NCBI GenBank assembly: GCA_020073665.1
Contig: JAIQEU010000002.1
Span: forward strand, 186,001-250,000
DNA length: 64,000 nucleotides
Direction of reading: 5' to 3'
DNA from: Terriglobia bacterium
GTDB taxonomy: Bacteria > Acidobacteriota > Terriglobia > Terriglobales > Acidobacteriaceae
A model generated the notes under the pieces. That model saw only the letters and a list, made by a program, of their open reading frames with translations. It did not search any database and was not told where the DNA came from. Below are positions 18,452-28,779 of this stretch, piece after piece; the stretch's first letter is position 1; each line of letters starts with the position of its first letter. The position numbers and the translations under genes were made by a program.

Positions 18452-20614
18452 TCAGCTCAGCTTCAGACCCTCCGGAACCAGCGGCAGCGAGCGCAGCCGC
18501 ACGCCGGTAGCATGGTAGATGGCATTCGCGATCGCTGGGGCAAGCCCTACCATGGGGCACTCGCCCGCCCCCACGGAAGGAATGTCCTTGCGATCGAGCA
18601 GGACGGTCTCAAGGACAGGAACATCGCTGAACCGCGGCACGCGATACTCCGACATCCTTCCATTTAGAATCTTGCCCTGCTCAAATTCGATGGCTTCGAA
18701 AAGCGCTCCTCCCAACCCCTGGACGTTGGATCCTTGGATCTGATTGCGGAGATTATCAGGATTAACAACGGCGCCGCACTCGAAGGCGGAAACCACGCGA
18801 ACCACTTTCACCTCGCCCGACTTTCGATCCACGCTGACCTCAACAAAGGTGGCAATATTTCCGAGCTTTTCGTAGCCACCACCCATGCCAAAGCCCTGGC
18901 CGGGCGCGGGGCTCTTGCCCCAGCCGAATTTCTTGGCAGCGGCCTCGAATACCGCCCGCAATCTTTCGTCCTTCAAGTTCTTCAGGCGGAATTCGAGCGG
19001 ATCCATCTTCACGGCATGGGCCACTTCGTCCATGTGCGATTCGCGCGCGAAATGGTTGGCGGTGGCGGCCAGGGCACGGTACGATCCCTGCCTCAGGGGA
19101 GAGCGCGTCGCGTGGAACACGATGCGCTGGTTGGGAATTGCGTAGTATGTGCGAATCCCCGCCGAGCCGGAATTGTAGTTGTGAAACTCCCATGCTGTAA
19201 TCGTCCCGTCGCTGCGGGCGCCGCTCACCACATCAATAACGCCTGCGGGACGAAAGTATGCCCAGGTGAACTCCTCTTCGCGGGTCCACACCACTTTGAT
19301 CGGACGCTTGGCCGCGCGTGCCAACCGCGCCGCCTCGATCGCGGTTTCTCCGGTGTGCTTGCCGCCATATCCGGACCCGGTGTCCGGCATCAGCACCCGC
19401 ACTCGATCCTCTGGAATCCGAAACGCCTCGGCGAGTTCACCGCGCACGCCAAAGGGGCGTTGCGTCCCGGTCCACACCGTCAGGTTGTCGCCCTCCCACT
19501 TGGCCAGGGCGGCGCGCGGTTCGAGCGGAACATGCGCGATGTACGACACCGTGTAGGTTTGCTGCAAACGGTGCTCGGCCGAAGCCATGGCCTGATCCAC
19601 GTTGCCGGTTTCATAGCGATCGCCATCTCCCGTTGGGTCCCTGCCCTCAACCGGATTTTTCCGCAGATAGTCGAACAGTTCTTTGCTCGAGGGTTGCGGC
19701 TCGGACTTCCACTCCGCGCGAATGGCAGCAACTGCGGCTGTAGCCAGCCCGGCATCGGGTGCTGCCACACCGACAAAGTTGCCGTCATGGACCACCGTCG
19801 CGCCCATCTGCTCCGCCTTTTGCGAGTCCACGGATAGCAGCGTCGCTCCGAACGATGGCGGGCGGAGCACCTTGCCCTGCCAGCAATCGGGCAATTTGTG
19901 GTCCGATGGATAACGGTGCTTACCCGTGACAAAGTCGCGTCCATCCACCTTGGGCACGGACTGGCCGGCCACGGTCCAACTGGTGGCGGGAATCAATGGA
20001 CCGTCGGCAGGAATGCTCTGGGTAAGTTGCTGGCCCTTCGCCAGCGCCGCATATTCCACTGAACGCCTGGTTTTAGGATCCGTGACTTTGCCGTCGGCCG
20101 CGATCAGGCGCTGCCGATCAGTCTGCCATTGCGCGGCCGCCAGGCCGATGAGCAGTTCGCGGGCTGCCGCGGCAACTTTACGAAGTTGCAGGTTCATCGT
20201 CGGCGTGGTCCGGCTTCCGAATGTGCCCATATCAAACGGTGTGAGTTGCGTGTCGCCCATCACCATCTCAATCGCGCTGATGGGGACGTGGAGTTCCTCG
20301 GCAACGCCCTGGCTCAGCGAGGTGCGGATGTTCTGTCCCATCTCCACCTTCCCGGTGTACACCGTGACCTTGCCGTTCTCCCCGAGGTGCAGCCAGGCAT
20401 CAATTTCCTTGGGCAGGGAATCGTCCCGCCCCGCCCGCGCCCCGCCGGACTCCTGCGTGAGAGCGGCCTGCTTCAGAACGGAAACCACCAGGATGCCTGC
20501 GCCCAGGAACCTGAAAAACTCCCGGCGATCCAGGTCGAAGTGATACGGAGGCGCGGCCGTCAGCTCATAGCGCTCGGGCTCCATCGGAATCTGGACGTGC
20601 GGCTTCTCGCTCAT
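18452..20614 (-). CDS. Xanthine-dehydrogenase-family molybdopterin-binding subunit
   Basis: 720 residues. A Tat signal is visible (DRREFFRFLGAGILVVSVL, about 28-46), so the enzyme is exported folded. Molybdenum-cofactor regions include SGYGGKHTGETAIEAARLA, then YNSGSAGIRTYY and QGSYRALAATANHF, and C-terminal VGAGECPMVGLAPAIANA with the catalytic-Glu region GECP. Architecture matches isoquinoline-1-oxidoreductase/aldehyde-oxidase-type periplasmic subunits. Its start overlaps the stop of the [2Fe-2S] subunit gene (ATGA), so they form one enzyme. Substrate, probably an aldehyde or N-heterocycle, is not determined. Confidence 0.9.
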   Translation of the reverse strand: MSEKPHVQIPMEPERYELTAAPPYHFDLDRREFFRFLGAGILVVSVLKQAALTQESGGARAGRDDSLPKEIDAWLHLGENGKVTVYTGKVEMGQNIRTSLSQGVAEELHVPISAIEMVMGDTQLTPFDMGTFGSRTTPTMNLQLRKVAAAARELLIGLAAAQWQTDRQRLIAADGKVTDPKTRRSVEYAALAKGQQLTQSIPADGPLIPATSWTVAGQSVPKVDGRDFVTGKHRYPSDHKLPDCWQGKVLRPPSFGATLLSVDSQKAEQMGATVVHDGNFVGVAAPDAGLATAAVAAIRAEWKSEPQPSSKELFDYLRKNPVEGRDPTGDGDRYETGNVDQAMASAEHRLQQTYTVSYIAHVPLEPRAALAKWEGDNLTVWTGTQRPFGVRGELAEAFRIPEDRVRVLMPDTGSGYGGKHTGETAIEAARLARAAKRPIKVVWTREEEFTWAYFRPAGVIDVVSGARSDGTITAWEFHNYNSGSAGIRTYYAIPNQRIVFHATRSPLRQGSYRALAATANHFARESHMDEVAHAVKMDPLEFRLKNLKDERLRAVFEAAAKKFGWGKSPAPGQGFGMGGGYEKLGNIATFVEVSVDRKSGEVKVVRVVSAFECGAVVNPDNLRNQIQGSNVQGLGGALFEAIEFEQGKILNGRMSEYRVPRFSDVPVLETVLLDRKDIPSVGAGECPMVGLAPAIANAIYHATGVRLRSLPLVPEGLKLS

Positions 20615-21105
20615 CGGCCAGCTCCCGTCGCCGCTCCTGCCTTCGCCATCGCGCGCGCCGCTCGCTGGATGGCGCTGACGATGCGCGGGTAGGTCCCACA
20701 GCGGCAGATGTTGCCGTCCATGAATTCGACGATCTCGCTTTCCTTGGGTTGATGATTCCGGTTGAGCAAAGCGACCGCCGACATAATCATCCCTGAAGTG
20801 CAGTATGCGCACTGCATCGCACCCTCTTCGAGGAACGCTTCCTGCACGGGATGGAGTTGGTCACCACTGCCCAGGCCTTCAATTGTGGTGATAGGCCGTT
20901 GCGCAACCGCCCCGACCTTGGTGATGCACGACCGCTGCGCCCTTCCATCGATCAACACGGTACAAGCCCCGCACTGACCTTCGCCGCAACCGTACTTGCT
21001 TCCGGTCAGATCGAGATGCTCGCGCAGGACCGTGAGCAGGCTGGTCTGGGGATCGGCGTCAACCGTGTAAGGGCGTCCGTTTACCGCGAGATGAATCGTA
21101 GCCAT
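20611..21105 (-). CDS. (2Fe-2S)-binding subunit of xanthine-dehydrogenase-family enzyme
   Basis: 164 residues with both cluster motifs. The plant-ferredoxin-type site is YGCGEGQCGACTVLIDG ... SC, and the C-terminal helical-domain site is CAYCTSGMIMSAVALL ... GNICRCGTYPRI. It relays electrons from the molybdenum centre of the partner encoded downstream, to which it is translationally coupled. No FAD subunit is present nearby, so a membrane or periplasmic cytochrome acceptor is likely. Confidence 0.92.
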   Translation of the reverse strand: MATIHLAVNGRPYTVDADPQTSLLTVLREHLDLTGSKYGCGEGQCGACTVLIDGRAQRSCITKVGAVAQRPITTIEGLGSGDQLHPVQEAFLEEGAMQCAYCTSGMIMSAVALLNRNHQPKESEIVEFMDGNICRCGTYPRIVSAIQRAARAMAKAGAATGAGR

Positions 21106-21468
21106 TCCGCAACTCCAGATCGAGGACTGCTCCGAAGGATCTTGGGAATCTCCTTCTGAAATAATAAACCCGTTGCGGGTACTCGCGGGGGTACCAGATC
21201 TCTACAGGCTGCGAGCAAACGGCCTTCACCTGCCGTTTGAAAGGGCCCGCCTTGACAAGCTGCGCAAGAAGCTCGTGCACACGGAAAAGACCGTGGAAGA
21301 GCGGCGCTTTAGGGGCCGCGTAGGCGGCATCAGGTTCAATGAGTGATATGGGGATTTTACGCCAACCAATATCCAGGATTGTCACGGGTTGACCGGAAAC
21401 CCCAGGAGAAATGCCCTTGGGTTCCGGTCTGCCCACCTAGACGGTCAGTCGAGCGACTGCTGTTGTCG
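21106..21468. other. Intergenic region with repeat half-element
   Basis: 363 bp with no supported gene. It contains a degenerate half of the double-hairpin repeat (about 21290-21330) and, at 21331-21366, a half copy of the ATTACACTCA palindromic repeat (TCAATGAGTGATATGGGGA). Confidence 0.5.
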
Positions 21469-21903
21469 TCAGCGACGGGCCACAACCCGTAGTGCGATCC
21501 GCTGTCCGGGCGAGTACCTTGTTGCCATTTCGCTCTCGGCATGCGACTTGCTGAGTTCCTGACCGGTGCTGTCCCCCTCCTTCCAGATCTGGCTCAGGAA
21601 GTAATGGCCGTCATATCCGTTGAACACTAACTTCACGGTCTTCTGGACTTCAGTGGATTCGATGGAGTTAGTGTTTATGTTGGTCAATACCTGACCTGCC
21701 TGGTTCCGAAGCGACATGGTGTGCGGAAGCAGCGGTTTCAGGCTGTATTCCCCAGCGGGAAATGTCTGCGTCCCGACACTGAAGTTGAAAGGGACCTTCA
21801 CCTTGAGAACGTCGCCACCAATTTGGGCATGCGCTATGCCGACCGAGAGCGCAACCAACAGGCCTACGATCATCGTGTCCAGAGTGCAGCTTTGTCTTTT
21901 CAT
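21469..21903 (-). CDS. Small secreted acidobacterial-type protein
   Basis: 144 residues with a signal peptide ending AHAQ. The mature part VKVPFNFSVGTQTFPAGEYSLKPL shares its layout with the product at 62614-63051 (VNIPFDFFVGSAPLKAGNYTVEE), so these are distant paralogues. The family is abundant in acidobacteria and has no known function. GGGGAGG before the ATG at 21903 fixes the start. Confidence 0.7.
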   Translation of the reverse strand: MKRQSCTLDTMIVGLLVALSVGIAHAQIGGDVLKVKVPFNFSVGTQTFPAGEYSLKPLLPHTMSLRNQAGQVLTNINTNSIESTEVQKTVKLVFNGYDGHYFLSQIWKEGDSTGQELSKSHAESEMATRYSPGQRIALRVVARR

Positions 21904-22102
21904 ACATCCTCCCCTGTTAGGCGAGCGGCAGAATGCCAGTCGCATGTTTGAAATTAAAAGTCGTGCACTCTGTAAAGCGGGAATAACGGGAAAAAACTGT
22001 AACGAAACATTTCTGTCGGCGAGAATTAACCGCGTGTGAATCACGATGCGGTGTGATACCCTGCGCGCCTAAGGGCTAATCTGAGGAATCTAACGGGTTT
22101 AT

Positions 22103-22687
22103 ATGGAGACGCCTCGATCCCATGAAGTTACCGGATTACTCCAGGCTTGGAGTGCGGGAGACGAAGAGGCGCTACAAAAACTGACTCCGCTGGTGTACCG
22201 GGACTTGCACCGCGCGGCGCGACACTACATGGCCGGGGAACGGACCGGTCACACTCTCCAGGCGACTGCTCTCATCAACGAAGTTTATCTGCGGCTGATC
22301 GATGCCCGGCGCATGGATTGGCAAAACCGCGCTCATTTCTTTGCCGTGTGCGCGCAGTTGATGCGAAGAATTCTGACTGACTTCGCCCGGTCTCGCCGCT
22401 ATCACAAGCGGGGCGGAGGAGCAGCCCACATCCCTTTAAACGAAGCCCTTGTAGTTGGCTCACAACCAGACAGTGATCTAGTCGTACTCGACGACGCCTT
22501 GAGGCGTCTGTCTCTGGTGGATGAAAGAAAGAGTCGCGTGGTGGAGTTGCGTTTTTTTGGAGGTCTCGATGTCAAGGAGACTGCGGCTGTGCTCAAGGTG
22601 TCCAACGAGACCGTGATGCGTGACTGGAGACTGGCCAAGGTGTGGCTCCTGCGTGATCTCAGCGGGACCAAACAACATGGATCCTGA
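22103..22687 (+). CDS. RNA polymerase sigma factor, ECF type (TIGR02999-like)
   Basis: 194 residues. Region 2 contains LVYRDLHRAARHYMAGERTGHTLQATALINEVYLRL and FFAVCAQLMRRILTDFARSRR; region 4 ends with LRFFGGLDVKETAAVLKVSNETVMRDWRLAKVWL, the helix-turn-helix for the -35 element. This pattern belongs to the ECF subgroup usually encoded next to Ser/Thr kinases in acidobacteria and planctomycetes. The kinase gene starts inside its 3' end, which suggests the kinase controls or is coupled with it. Confidence 0.88.
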   Translation: METPRSHEVTGLLQAWSAGDEEALQKLTPLVYRDLHRAARHYMAGERTGHTLQATALINEVYLRLIDARRMDWQNRAHFFAVCAQLMRRILTDFARSRRYHKRGGGAAHIPLNEALVVGSQPDSDLVVLDDALRRLSLVDERKSRVVELRFFGGLDVKETAAVLKVSNETVMRDWRLAKVWLLRDLSGTKQHGS

Positions 22688-25577
22688 GAGCTGGCGTCGA
22701 ATTGAGGAACTGTATCACGCGGCGACAAAGATGACCGCCGACGAGCGGGCTGCGTTCCTGCAAGATGCCTGTAGGGACGATGAGGAACTGCTTCGTGAAG
22801 TGTTATCTCTACTGGCGCACGAAGCATCCGCGGATGGTTTCATTGAAACGCCGGCATTCGATATGGCGGCACGTATGATGGCCCACGACGATTCGCATCG
22901 CCCCAAAGCCGATCCGGTCTCAGTCGGCACTGTGATGTCCCATTTTCGGATCCGGGAAAAGCTGGGCCAGGGCGGCATGGGAGTTGTTTACCGGGCCGAG
23001 GATACTGCCCTCGGACGCTTCGTCGCCCTCAAGTTCCTCCCCGCCGACGCTGCCCAGGACCCGCAATCGTTGGAGCGCCTTCGCCGCGAAGCCCGGACAG
23101 CATCTTCACTAAATCATCCCAACATCTGTTCAATCCATGAAATCGTGAAGTATGACGGCGGGCATTTCATTGCCATGGAATTGCTCGAAGGCCAGACCCT
23201 ACAGAGTCGAATCGGCGGAAAGCCTTTGCCCACGGACCTTCTGCTCGAACTGGCGATTCAGATTGCCGACGCGATGGATGCGGCTCACGCCAAAGGCATT
23301 GTTCATCGCGACATCAAGCCGGGAAACATTTTCGTTACGTCGCGCGGACAAGCCAAGATTCTCGACTTCGGACTAGCGAAACAATCGTCGCGGAAAATAA
23401 TTGCGGGCGACAGCCCGTCCATGCCCACGGCAAGCCTGACGGAGGAACAACTGACCAGTCCGGGCGCGGCCATCGGCACCGTCGCCTATATGTCCCCGGA
23501 ACAGGCGCGAGGTGAAGAACTGGATGCACGCTCGGACCTGTTCTCCTTTGGCGCCGTGCTCTATCAGATGGCTACGGGGGCGCCACCCTTTACGGGCGAG
23601 ACCTCGGCACTGATTTTCGACGGCATTCTGCATGAGACGCCACAGAGCCCGCTAACTTTCAATCCGAAACTGCCCAGCGAACTGGAGCAGATCATCAGCA
23701 AGGCCCTGGAGAAAGACCGGGAGCTACGCTATCAGCATGCATCCGAGATCAGGACCGACCTGAAGCGGTTGCGGCGGCGAACCGCGTCGCACCCGTCTAT
23801 TGCCTTGCAAAGAGCTGGGCCGGGCGCGCTTCGACAAAAGCGTCCGCGCGGGCGATCCCTTGCTGTGCTGATCGCTCTTACAATTGTCGCAATTGTCGCG
23901 CTCGCGATATGGGTACGCGCACCTTTGCCAGCACCAAAAGTGTTGAGCTATACCCCGCTAACCAACGACCGTGAGCGGAAATTCCCTCCCTTGCTCACCG
24001 ATGGTACGCGGCTTTACTTCATGATGCTGCAGAAAGACAAGTGGACCATTGCCGAAGTCTCCACATCGGGCGGAGAAACGGCGCCCGTTTCGTCTCACTT
24101 AGAGGACATTTGGCTGGACGATATTTCTCCCGATGGTGCAAAGCTGTTGATTAGTCAATCTCATGAGCAAGACACCGATGGGCCCCTTTACACCTTGCCC
24201 CTGCCGGCCGGCTTGCCCCGTCGCGTCGGAGATATTCTCGCGCATGATGCGGGCTGGTCGCCTACTGGAGAGCACATCGCGTATGCTCGCGGGAATGAAC
24301 TGCATGTAGCCAAAGCTGACGGAAGCGAGTCTCGCAGGCTTGTGGTCCTACCGGGAGTAGCTCACTCTCCCCGCTGGTCTCCAGACGGAAAAACATTACG
24401 GTTCAACATCGAACAGCAGACCGGAGTACAGGCGCTGTGGGAAGTGGCCTCTGACGGAACTGGCCTACACCCTCTGCTTCCCGGCTGGAATTCGCCTTCG
24501 GAGTACAACGGAAACTGGACACGGGACGGAAACTATTTCGTTTTTCAAGGGGAGAGAGAAGTAAACACTCTTAACCTTTGGGCTATTCGAGACAAGAGAG
24601 GTCTTCTGGCCATGAGCCAGTCGGATCCCGTCCAGTTGACCACCGGCCCGACGCCGATGCGTGCCCCAGTGCCAAGCCCTGACGGAAAAAGGCTTTTTGC
24701 GATCGGTGGCGGCCCCCTCGGCGAGTTGGTGCGCTACGATGCCAGTTCCCGACAGTTCTTGCCCTTTCTTTCCGGCGTATCGGCCATCCAACTATCATTT
24801 TCGAGGGATGGGCAATGGGTCGCTTATATCAGCTATCCCGACTTAGCTTTGTGGCGCAGCAAGGTAGACGGGACGGAGCGCCTGCAGCTCACTTTTCCCT
24901 CAATGCTAGCGCTTCAGCCCCAGTGGTCACCAGACGGGAAGCAGATTGCATTTGCTGCCATTGTGCCGAGCAAACCAAAGCACATTTACACCGTGTCGGC
25001 GGACGGAGGAACTCCCAAAGAATTGACGAAGGGGAATCGCGATGAAGTTTTTCCCAACTGGCTGCCGGATGGCAATTCATTGATTTTCGCGAACGCGTCG
25101 TCTGACTTAGAGGGAACAGCTCCGGGGGCCATCTATCTGCTGGATCTGAAGACCAACCAAGTTACCACCATCGAAGGCTCGGCTGGCAACTGGTTTCCCA
25201 AGCTCTCACCAGACGGCGCTTTCATTGTCGCTTTCTCAAAAGGCAGTCATCTCGCACTGTTTGAGTGGAAGACCCGGAAATGGACCACACTGAACATTCC
25301 ACCAACCATTGCCTGCGCGAACTGCATCACTTACCCAACCTGGTCGCACGATAGCAAATATGTATACTTCAACTCCACCGCTGGAGATGAACCTGCGTGT
25401 TATCGTCTGGAAATCAAGAATCACCAGGTAGAACGCGTGGTTAGCCTGGCCAACACCAAGCGTCCGAGTACGGGAAGTTTCGGTGCCTGGACGGGCCTGG
25501 CTCCCGATGACTCTCCGTTGGCTCTCCGTGACATTAGCAGTTATGAGATTTACGCGTTGAACTGGCAGTTGCCCTAG
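22677..25577 (+). CDS. Membrane Ser/Thr protein kinase with PD40/TolB-like propeller
   Basis: 966 residues. An N-terminal helical region (1-80) leads to a Hanks-type kinase: GQGGMGVVY P-loop near 95, ALKFL lysine, HRDIKPGN catalytic loop near 210, DFGLAK, and SPEQARGEELDARSDLFSFG. One membrane helix follows (about 393-415), then a large extracytoplasmic beta-propeller of WD40-like PD40 repeats with recurrent SPDG(K/A) turns. It likely senses an external ligand and phosphorylates cytoplasmic targets. Overlaps the sigma factor gene by 11 bases. Confidence 0.9.
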   Translation: MDPESWRRIEELYHAATKMTADERAAFLQDACRDDEELLREVLSLLAHEASADGFIETPAFDMAARMMAHDDSHRPKADPVSVGTVMSHFRIREKLGQGGMGVVYRAEDTALGRFVALKFLPADAAQDPQSLERLRREARTASSLNHPNICSIHEIVKYDGGHFIAMELLEGQTLQSRIGGKPLPTDLLLELAIQIADAMDAAHAKGIVHRDIKPGNIFVTSRGQAKILDFGLAKQSSRKIIAGDSPSMPTASLTEEQLTSPGAAIGTVAYMSPEQARGEELDARSDLFSFGAVLYQMATGAPPFTGETSALIFDGILHETPQSPLTFNPKLPSELEQIISKALEKDRELRYQHASEIRTDLKRLRRRTASHPSIALQRAGPGALRQKRPRGRSLAVLIALTIVAIVALAIWVRAPLPAPKVLSYTPLTNDRERKFPPLLTDGTRLYFMMLQKDKWTIAEVSTSGGETAPVSSHLEDIWLDDISPDGAKLLISQSHEQDTDGPLYTLPLPAGLPRRVGDILAHDAGWSPTGEHIAYARGNELHVAKADGSESRRLVVLPGVAHSPRWSPDGKTLRFNIEQQTGVQALWEVASDGTGLHPLLPGWNSPSEYNGNWTRDGNYFVFQGEREVNTLNLWAIRDKRGLLAMSQSDPVQLTTGPTPMRAPVPSPDGKRLFAIGGGPLGELVRYDASSRQFLPFLSGVSAIQLSFSRDGQWVAYISYPDLALWRSKVDGTERLQLTFPSMLALQPQWSPDGKQIAFAAIVPSKPKHIYTVSADGGTPKELTKGNRDEVFPNWLPDGNSLIFANASSDLEGTAPGAIYLLDLKTNQVTTIEGSAGNWFPKLSPDGAFIVAFSKGSHLALFEWKTRKWTTLNIPPTIACANCITYPTWSHDSKYVYFNSTAGDEPACYRLEIKNHQVERVVSLANTKRPSTGSFGAWTGLAPDDSPLALRDISSYEIYALNWQLP

Positions 25578-25809
25578 CTGTTGTGGGACGCCTGCGAACG
25601 CTACCTACGAAGTCCCTACGAGTTAACTATTGTTAACAGGCGTTTACACTCACGACCCTGGGCCCGAATGGTCTCAGGTTGGAGTGTAGGTTAACGGAAC
25701 GGCTGCCAGAGTTTTACTCCCCCCATTGGTCCCAAATCAGGTTTGCCTTGACCCCTATGGTTTTCCGCAATCTCCCGGCACAGTCAATCCAGAATCGACA
25801 GGCTCGGTT

Positions 25810-27084
25810 CTAACCTTCGACCTGCCTGATATACAACCGCAGTCCCACCAGAACCAAACCAATGGCGATCAGCGAAATCGCCAGGCCAATACGCCGGTAG
25901 TTGCGGTCGGCAAGGGCCTTCTGTCCGGCCTGGTAGTCCTTGCCCGCGGTGTCGAGGCCGGGCTTGATATCGGCCTCCAGGTGCTGAACATTGAAACTGT
26001 GAATGCTGACGCGTGCCTTGGTCAGCGTATCTCTGGCTTGCGTCAGGTCCAGCTTCGCCTGGCTCACTTCCATGCCGGAGCGCTCGGCTTTGCCGAGAAT
26101 CTGATCGGCATTGGCAATGGATGTCGCCAGCTGTTCCAGCCGCTCCTTCATCTTGGCGGCGGTGGCATAACCGGCATCTCCGCTGGTGTGGCATTGAGTG
26201 CAGACCGACTTGTCTCCGGTACCGATGAATTCGTCGCTGGGGCGCACGATGCCGTGATTGCTGTGGCAAGTCACGCAGCCCGGCAGCCCCGCCAGCTCGA
26301 ACGCCTTCTTGTGAGGACTGGAATCGAACAGCTGCGCCTGGAATACGTGGCAGGTGGAGCAAACGTTGGCTACGCTCGCGATCCCCGGCGGCGTCGCGCC
26401 GTGGTTGCCGTGACACGTGGTGCAGGTGGGGGCGCTCAAGTCTCCGCGCACCATCAGCGCATCGCGGTGGACGCTCTTGCTGTACTCCGCGAACTGGTTC
26501 GTCGGGATCTTGTAGGCGGCCATCAGGCCGGCATCGGCGTGGCAGCGTGAGCAAGTGGTCGCGACGTTCACCGGGTTCACCGTGGATCGTGGATCGCTGG
26601 GCGCGCGCAAGTCGTGCACGCTGTGGCAATCGGTGCAGACCGCAACCTTGGTATCACCGGCGGCTAGGCGCTTGCCATGCACGCTGGTGAGGTATTGGCT
26701 GTACTGGTCGGTGCGCAGGCTGGGATTGTGCTGCCGCATGTACGCAGGATCCGAGTGGCAGCTGCCGCACAATTGCGGGATCTGCTTGCGATCGACCTTC
26801 CCCTTCCATCCCGCCTTGCGGCTCATGGCCTGGTCCGCATCGTCGCTGCTGGCGTCGCCTCCGTGGCAACTGGTGCAGGTCAAGCCTTTCTGGGAATGAA
26901 TGTCCTGGCTGAACTGCTCCTCGGTCACCCCGTTCTTGTCCGGCAACGTGGAGTGGCACGCCAGGCACGAGTTCTTGGTTTGCCCGTGCGCAAGGCCGGC
27001 AAAGAGCACCATCAATACCGCCAGCATCAGCCAGAGAGACGCCTCGGTTGGTCGGACGCTATTTCGCAAGATAGCCATAGACAC
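25810..27084 (-). CDS. Nonahaem cytochrome c with C-terminal membrane anchor
   Basis: 424 residues. A signal sequence (about 15-35, ending AHGQ) precedes nine CxxCH sites (CLACH, CTSCH, CGSCH, CTDCH, CSRCH, CTTCH, CSTCH, CVTCH, CTQCH) ending near residue 297. A long helical, probably coiled-coil segment (about 308-395) leads to a single C-terminal membrane helix ([21 protein letters not shown]). It overlaps the cytochrome b stop by 26 bases, so it is the third subunit of the Rieske/cytochrome b operon, in the place usually held by cytochrome c1 or f. Confidence 0.88.
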   Translation of the reverse strand: MSMAILRNSVRPTEASLWLMLAVLMVLFAGLAHGQTKNSCLACHSTLPDKNGVTEEQFSQDIHSQKGLTCTSCHGGDASSDDADQAMSRKAGWKGKVDRKQIPQLCGSCHSDPAYMRQHNPSLRTDQYSQYLTSVHGKRLAAGDTKVAVCTDCHSVHDLRAPSDPRSTVNPVNVATTCSRCHADAGLMAAYKIPTNQFAEYSKSVHRDALMVRGDLSAPTCTTCHGNHGATPPGIASVANVCSTCHVFQAQLFDSSPHKKAFELAGLPGCVTCHSNHGIVRPSDEFIGTGDKSVCTQCHTSGDAGYATAAKMKERLEQLATSIANADQILGKAERSGMEVSQAKLDLTQARDTLTKARVSIHSFNVQHLEADIKPGLDTAGKDYQAGQKALADRNYRRIGLAISLIAIGLVLVGLRLYIRQVEG

Positions 27085-28144
27085 TCATACCTGCCACGTA
27101 AGCCAGCGCAAAAATCGAGACCCCGGTAATCCACTGCTTGGTACGCGAGGGGTGTTCGCTCTCAAAGAATGGGAGCAGCAGCCACAGCAAGCCCACTAAG
27201 CCGAAAGCCAGGATGCCCAGCACTTCTCCATCAACGAACCACACCTTGGACGGGATCCGCTTGAGGGTCTGGAACATGAACAGGAAATACCACTCCGGCT
27301 TGATGCCCGCCGGTGCCGAGATAAAAGGATCGGCCTTGACCCCCAGGTTCCAGGGGAAGATCGCCGCCAGCGCTCCCAGCACCCCCAGGGCCACGTACCA
27401 TGCCATCAGTTCCCGCAGCAGGAAGTTGGGAAAAAACTTCATCTCGCGTTTCGCCGACGGATTGGCGCTCCACTCCATTTCCAGCTTGGGAGGAACGCTG
27501 ATACCGAGGCGCTGCACCAGCAGCAGGTGCAGCAGGAGCAGCAGGGTGGCCAGGCCCGGAAGCACCGCCACATGAAATCCGAAAAAGCGGGTCAGCGTTG
27601 CGCCCGTCACTTCTTCGCCGCCACGAAGAAAAATCATCATCGGCCTGCCCACCACCGGCACCTGTCCGGTGATCTCGGTGCCAACCTTGGTCGCGAAGAA
27701 GGCCAGCGTGTTCCAGGGCAGCAAGTAGCCGCTAAAACCGAAACCCATGACCAGGAACAGCAGGATGACTCCGCTGACCCACGTCAGTTCACGCGGCTTG
27801 CGGTAGGCCTTCAGGAACAGCACGCTGAACATGTGCGCGAACGCGGTAAAGATCATCAAGTTGGCTGACCAGGAGTGCACCGACCGGATCAGCCAGCCAA
27901 ATTGCACCTGGGTCATGATGTACTGCACGCTCTCAAAGGCTTCATTCGCCCCCGGCCGGTAATAAAGCAGCAGCAGAATGCCGGTCAGCACCTGGATGAC
28001 GAACAGGAAAAGCGTGATGCCCCCCAGGAAGTACCAGTAGGAGAGCCGGTGCTGCGGGACCGATTTTTCGCGCAGCGGGGCGATCAGTTCGTCCCACTCC
28101 AACCGCTCGTCCAGCCAGTCGCGAAGTTTGAGCAAGAAAGCCAT
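27059..28144 (-). CDS. Cytochrome b subunit of Rieske/cytochrome b complex
   Basis: 361 residues, about eight membrane helices, combining the petB- and petD-like halves in one chain. [27 protein letters not shown] opens the four-helix haem-binding half; [16 protein letters not shown] is the Qo-site region; [16 protein letters not shown] is the PEWY motif of the quinol-oxidation site. It oxidises quinol and donates electrons to the Rieske protein. It begins 1 base after the Rieske stop. ATG 28144 ([10 protein letters not shown]) is chosen over an upstream start inside the Rieske gene. Confidence 0.92.
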   Translation of the reverse strand: MAFLLKLRDWLDERLEWDELIAPLREKSVPQHRLSYWYFLGGITLFLFVIQVLTGILLLLYYRPGANEAFESVQYIMTQVQFGWLIRSVHSWSANLMIFTAFAHMFSVLFLKAYRKPRELTWVSGVILLFLVMGFGFSGYLLPWNTLAFFATKVGTEITGQVPVVGRPMMIFLRGGEEVTGATLTRFFGFHVAVLPGLATLLLLLHLLLVQRLGISVPPKLEMEWSANPSAKREMKFFPNFLLRELMAWYVALGVLGALAAIFPWNLGVKADPFISAPAGIKPEWYFLFMFQTLKRIPSKVWFVDGEVLGILAFGLVGLLWLLLPFFESEHPSRTKQWITGVSIFALAYVAGMSVYGYLAK

Positions 28145-28145
28145 C

Positions 28146-28631
28146 TCAGGCCTCCCGGCGACGGCGTACGAAGATTTCGTCGCCGCGGACTTGTACCTCG
28201 AAGCCTTCCAGCGGACGTGGCGGCGGACCAGAGGTGTTGCGGCCATTCAAGTCGTACATGCCGTTATGGCAGGCGCACCAGACCTCGTGCAGATCGTCAC
28301 GATACTGCACCGTGCATGAAAGATGCGTGCATGTGGCTGACATCGCGCGGTACTGCCCATCGGCGGTGCGGATCAGCAATCCGGGGCGCTCTCCGAAGCG
28401 GAAGATTTTTCCGCTGTTCGGCTTCAGCTCTCCCACCCGTCCTGCCACCACCGAGTCGCCGCCCAGGTCGGATGCCTTGGGCGGGATCAGGTACTGCCAC
28501 ACTGGATAAAGGAAGGCGACGACTGTCGCCAGAAATCCGCTGCCCAGCAGCACTTCCACAAAGCGTCGGCGGGGTACCGGCGCCGTCAGCCGATCCTTGG
28601 GATCTGTCATCCCATCGTTCCTTGTCGCCAT
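28146..28631 (-). CDS. Rieske [2Fe-2S] protein
   Basis: 161 residues. An N-terminal twin-Arg/anchor helix ([22 protein letters not shown], about 21-42) precedes a Rieske domain with C101-T-H103-L-S-C106 and C119-A-C121-H122, which supply the two Cys and two His cluster ligands plus the disulfide pair. First gene of the Rieske-cytochrome b-nonahaem operon. An alternative ATG lies at 28610. The divergent promoter region carries tandem CRP-type dyads. Confidence 0.92.
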   Translation of the reverse strand: MATRNDGMTDPKDRLTAPVPRRRFVEVLLGSGFLATVVAFLYPVWQYLIPPKASDLGGDSVVAGRVGELKPNSGKIFRFGERPGLLIRTADGQYRAMSATCTHLSCTVQYRDDLHEVWCACHNGMYDLNGRNTSGPPPRPLEGFEVQVRGDEIFVRRRREA

Positions 28632-28779
28632 GGTTCCTCTTCCATTAACTTCCTGCTGCCTTCTCTAGTTCGCGGATGGGGACGACCGGCCGCGAGCGCT
28701 CCAGGCATCCTAGTCCAAAGCAACCCGATTGCAATCGGAAATCTGCGCGTAAGGATCACATTTTCAGGAGCTTGAGCCC

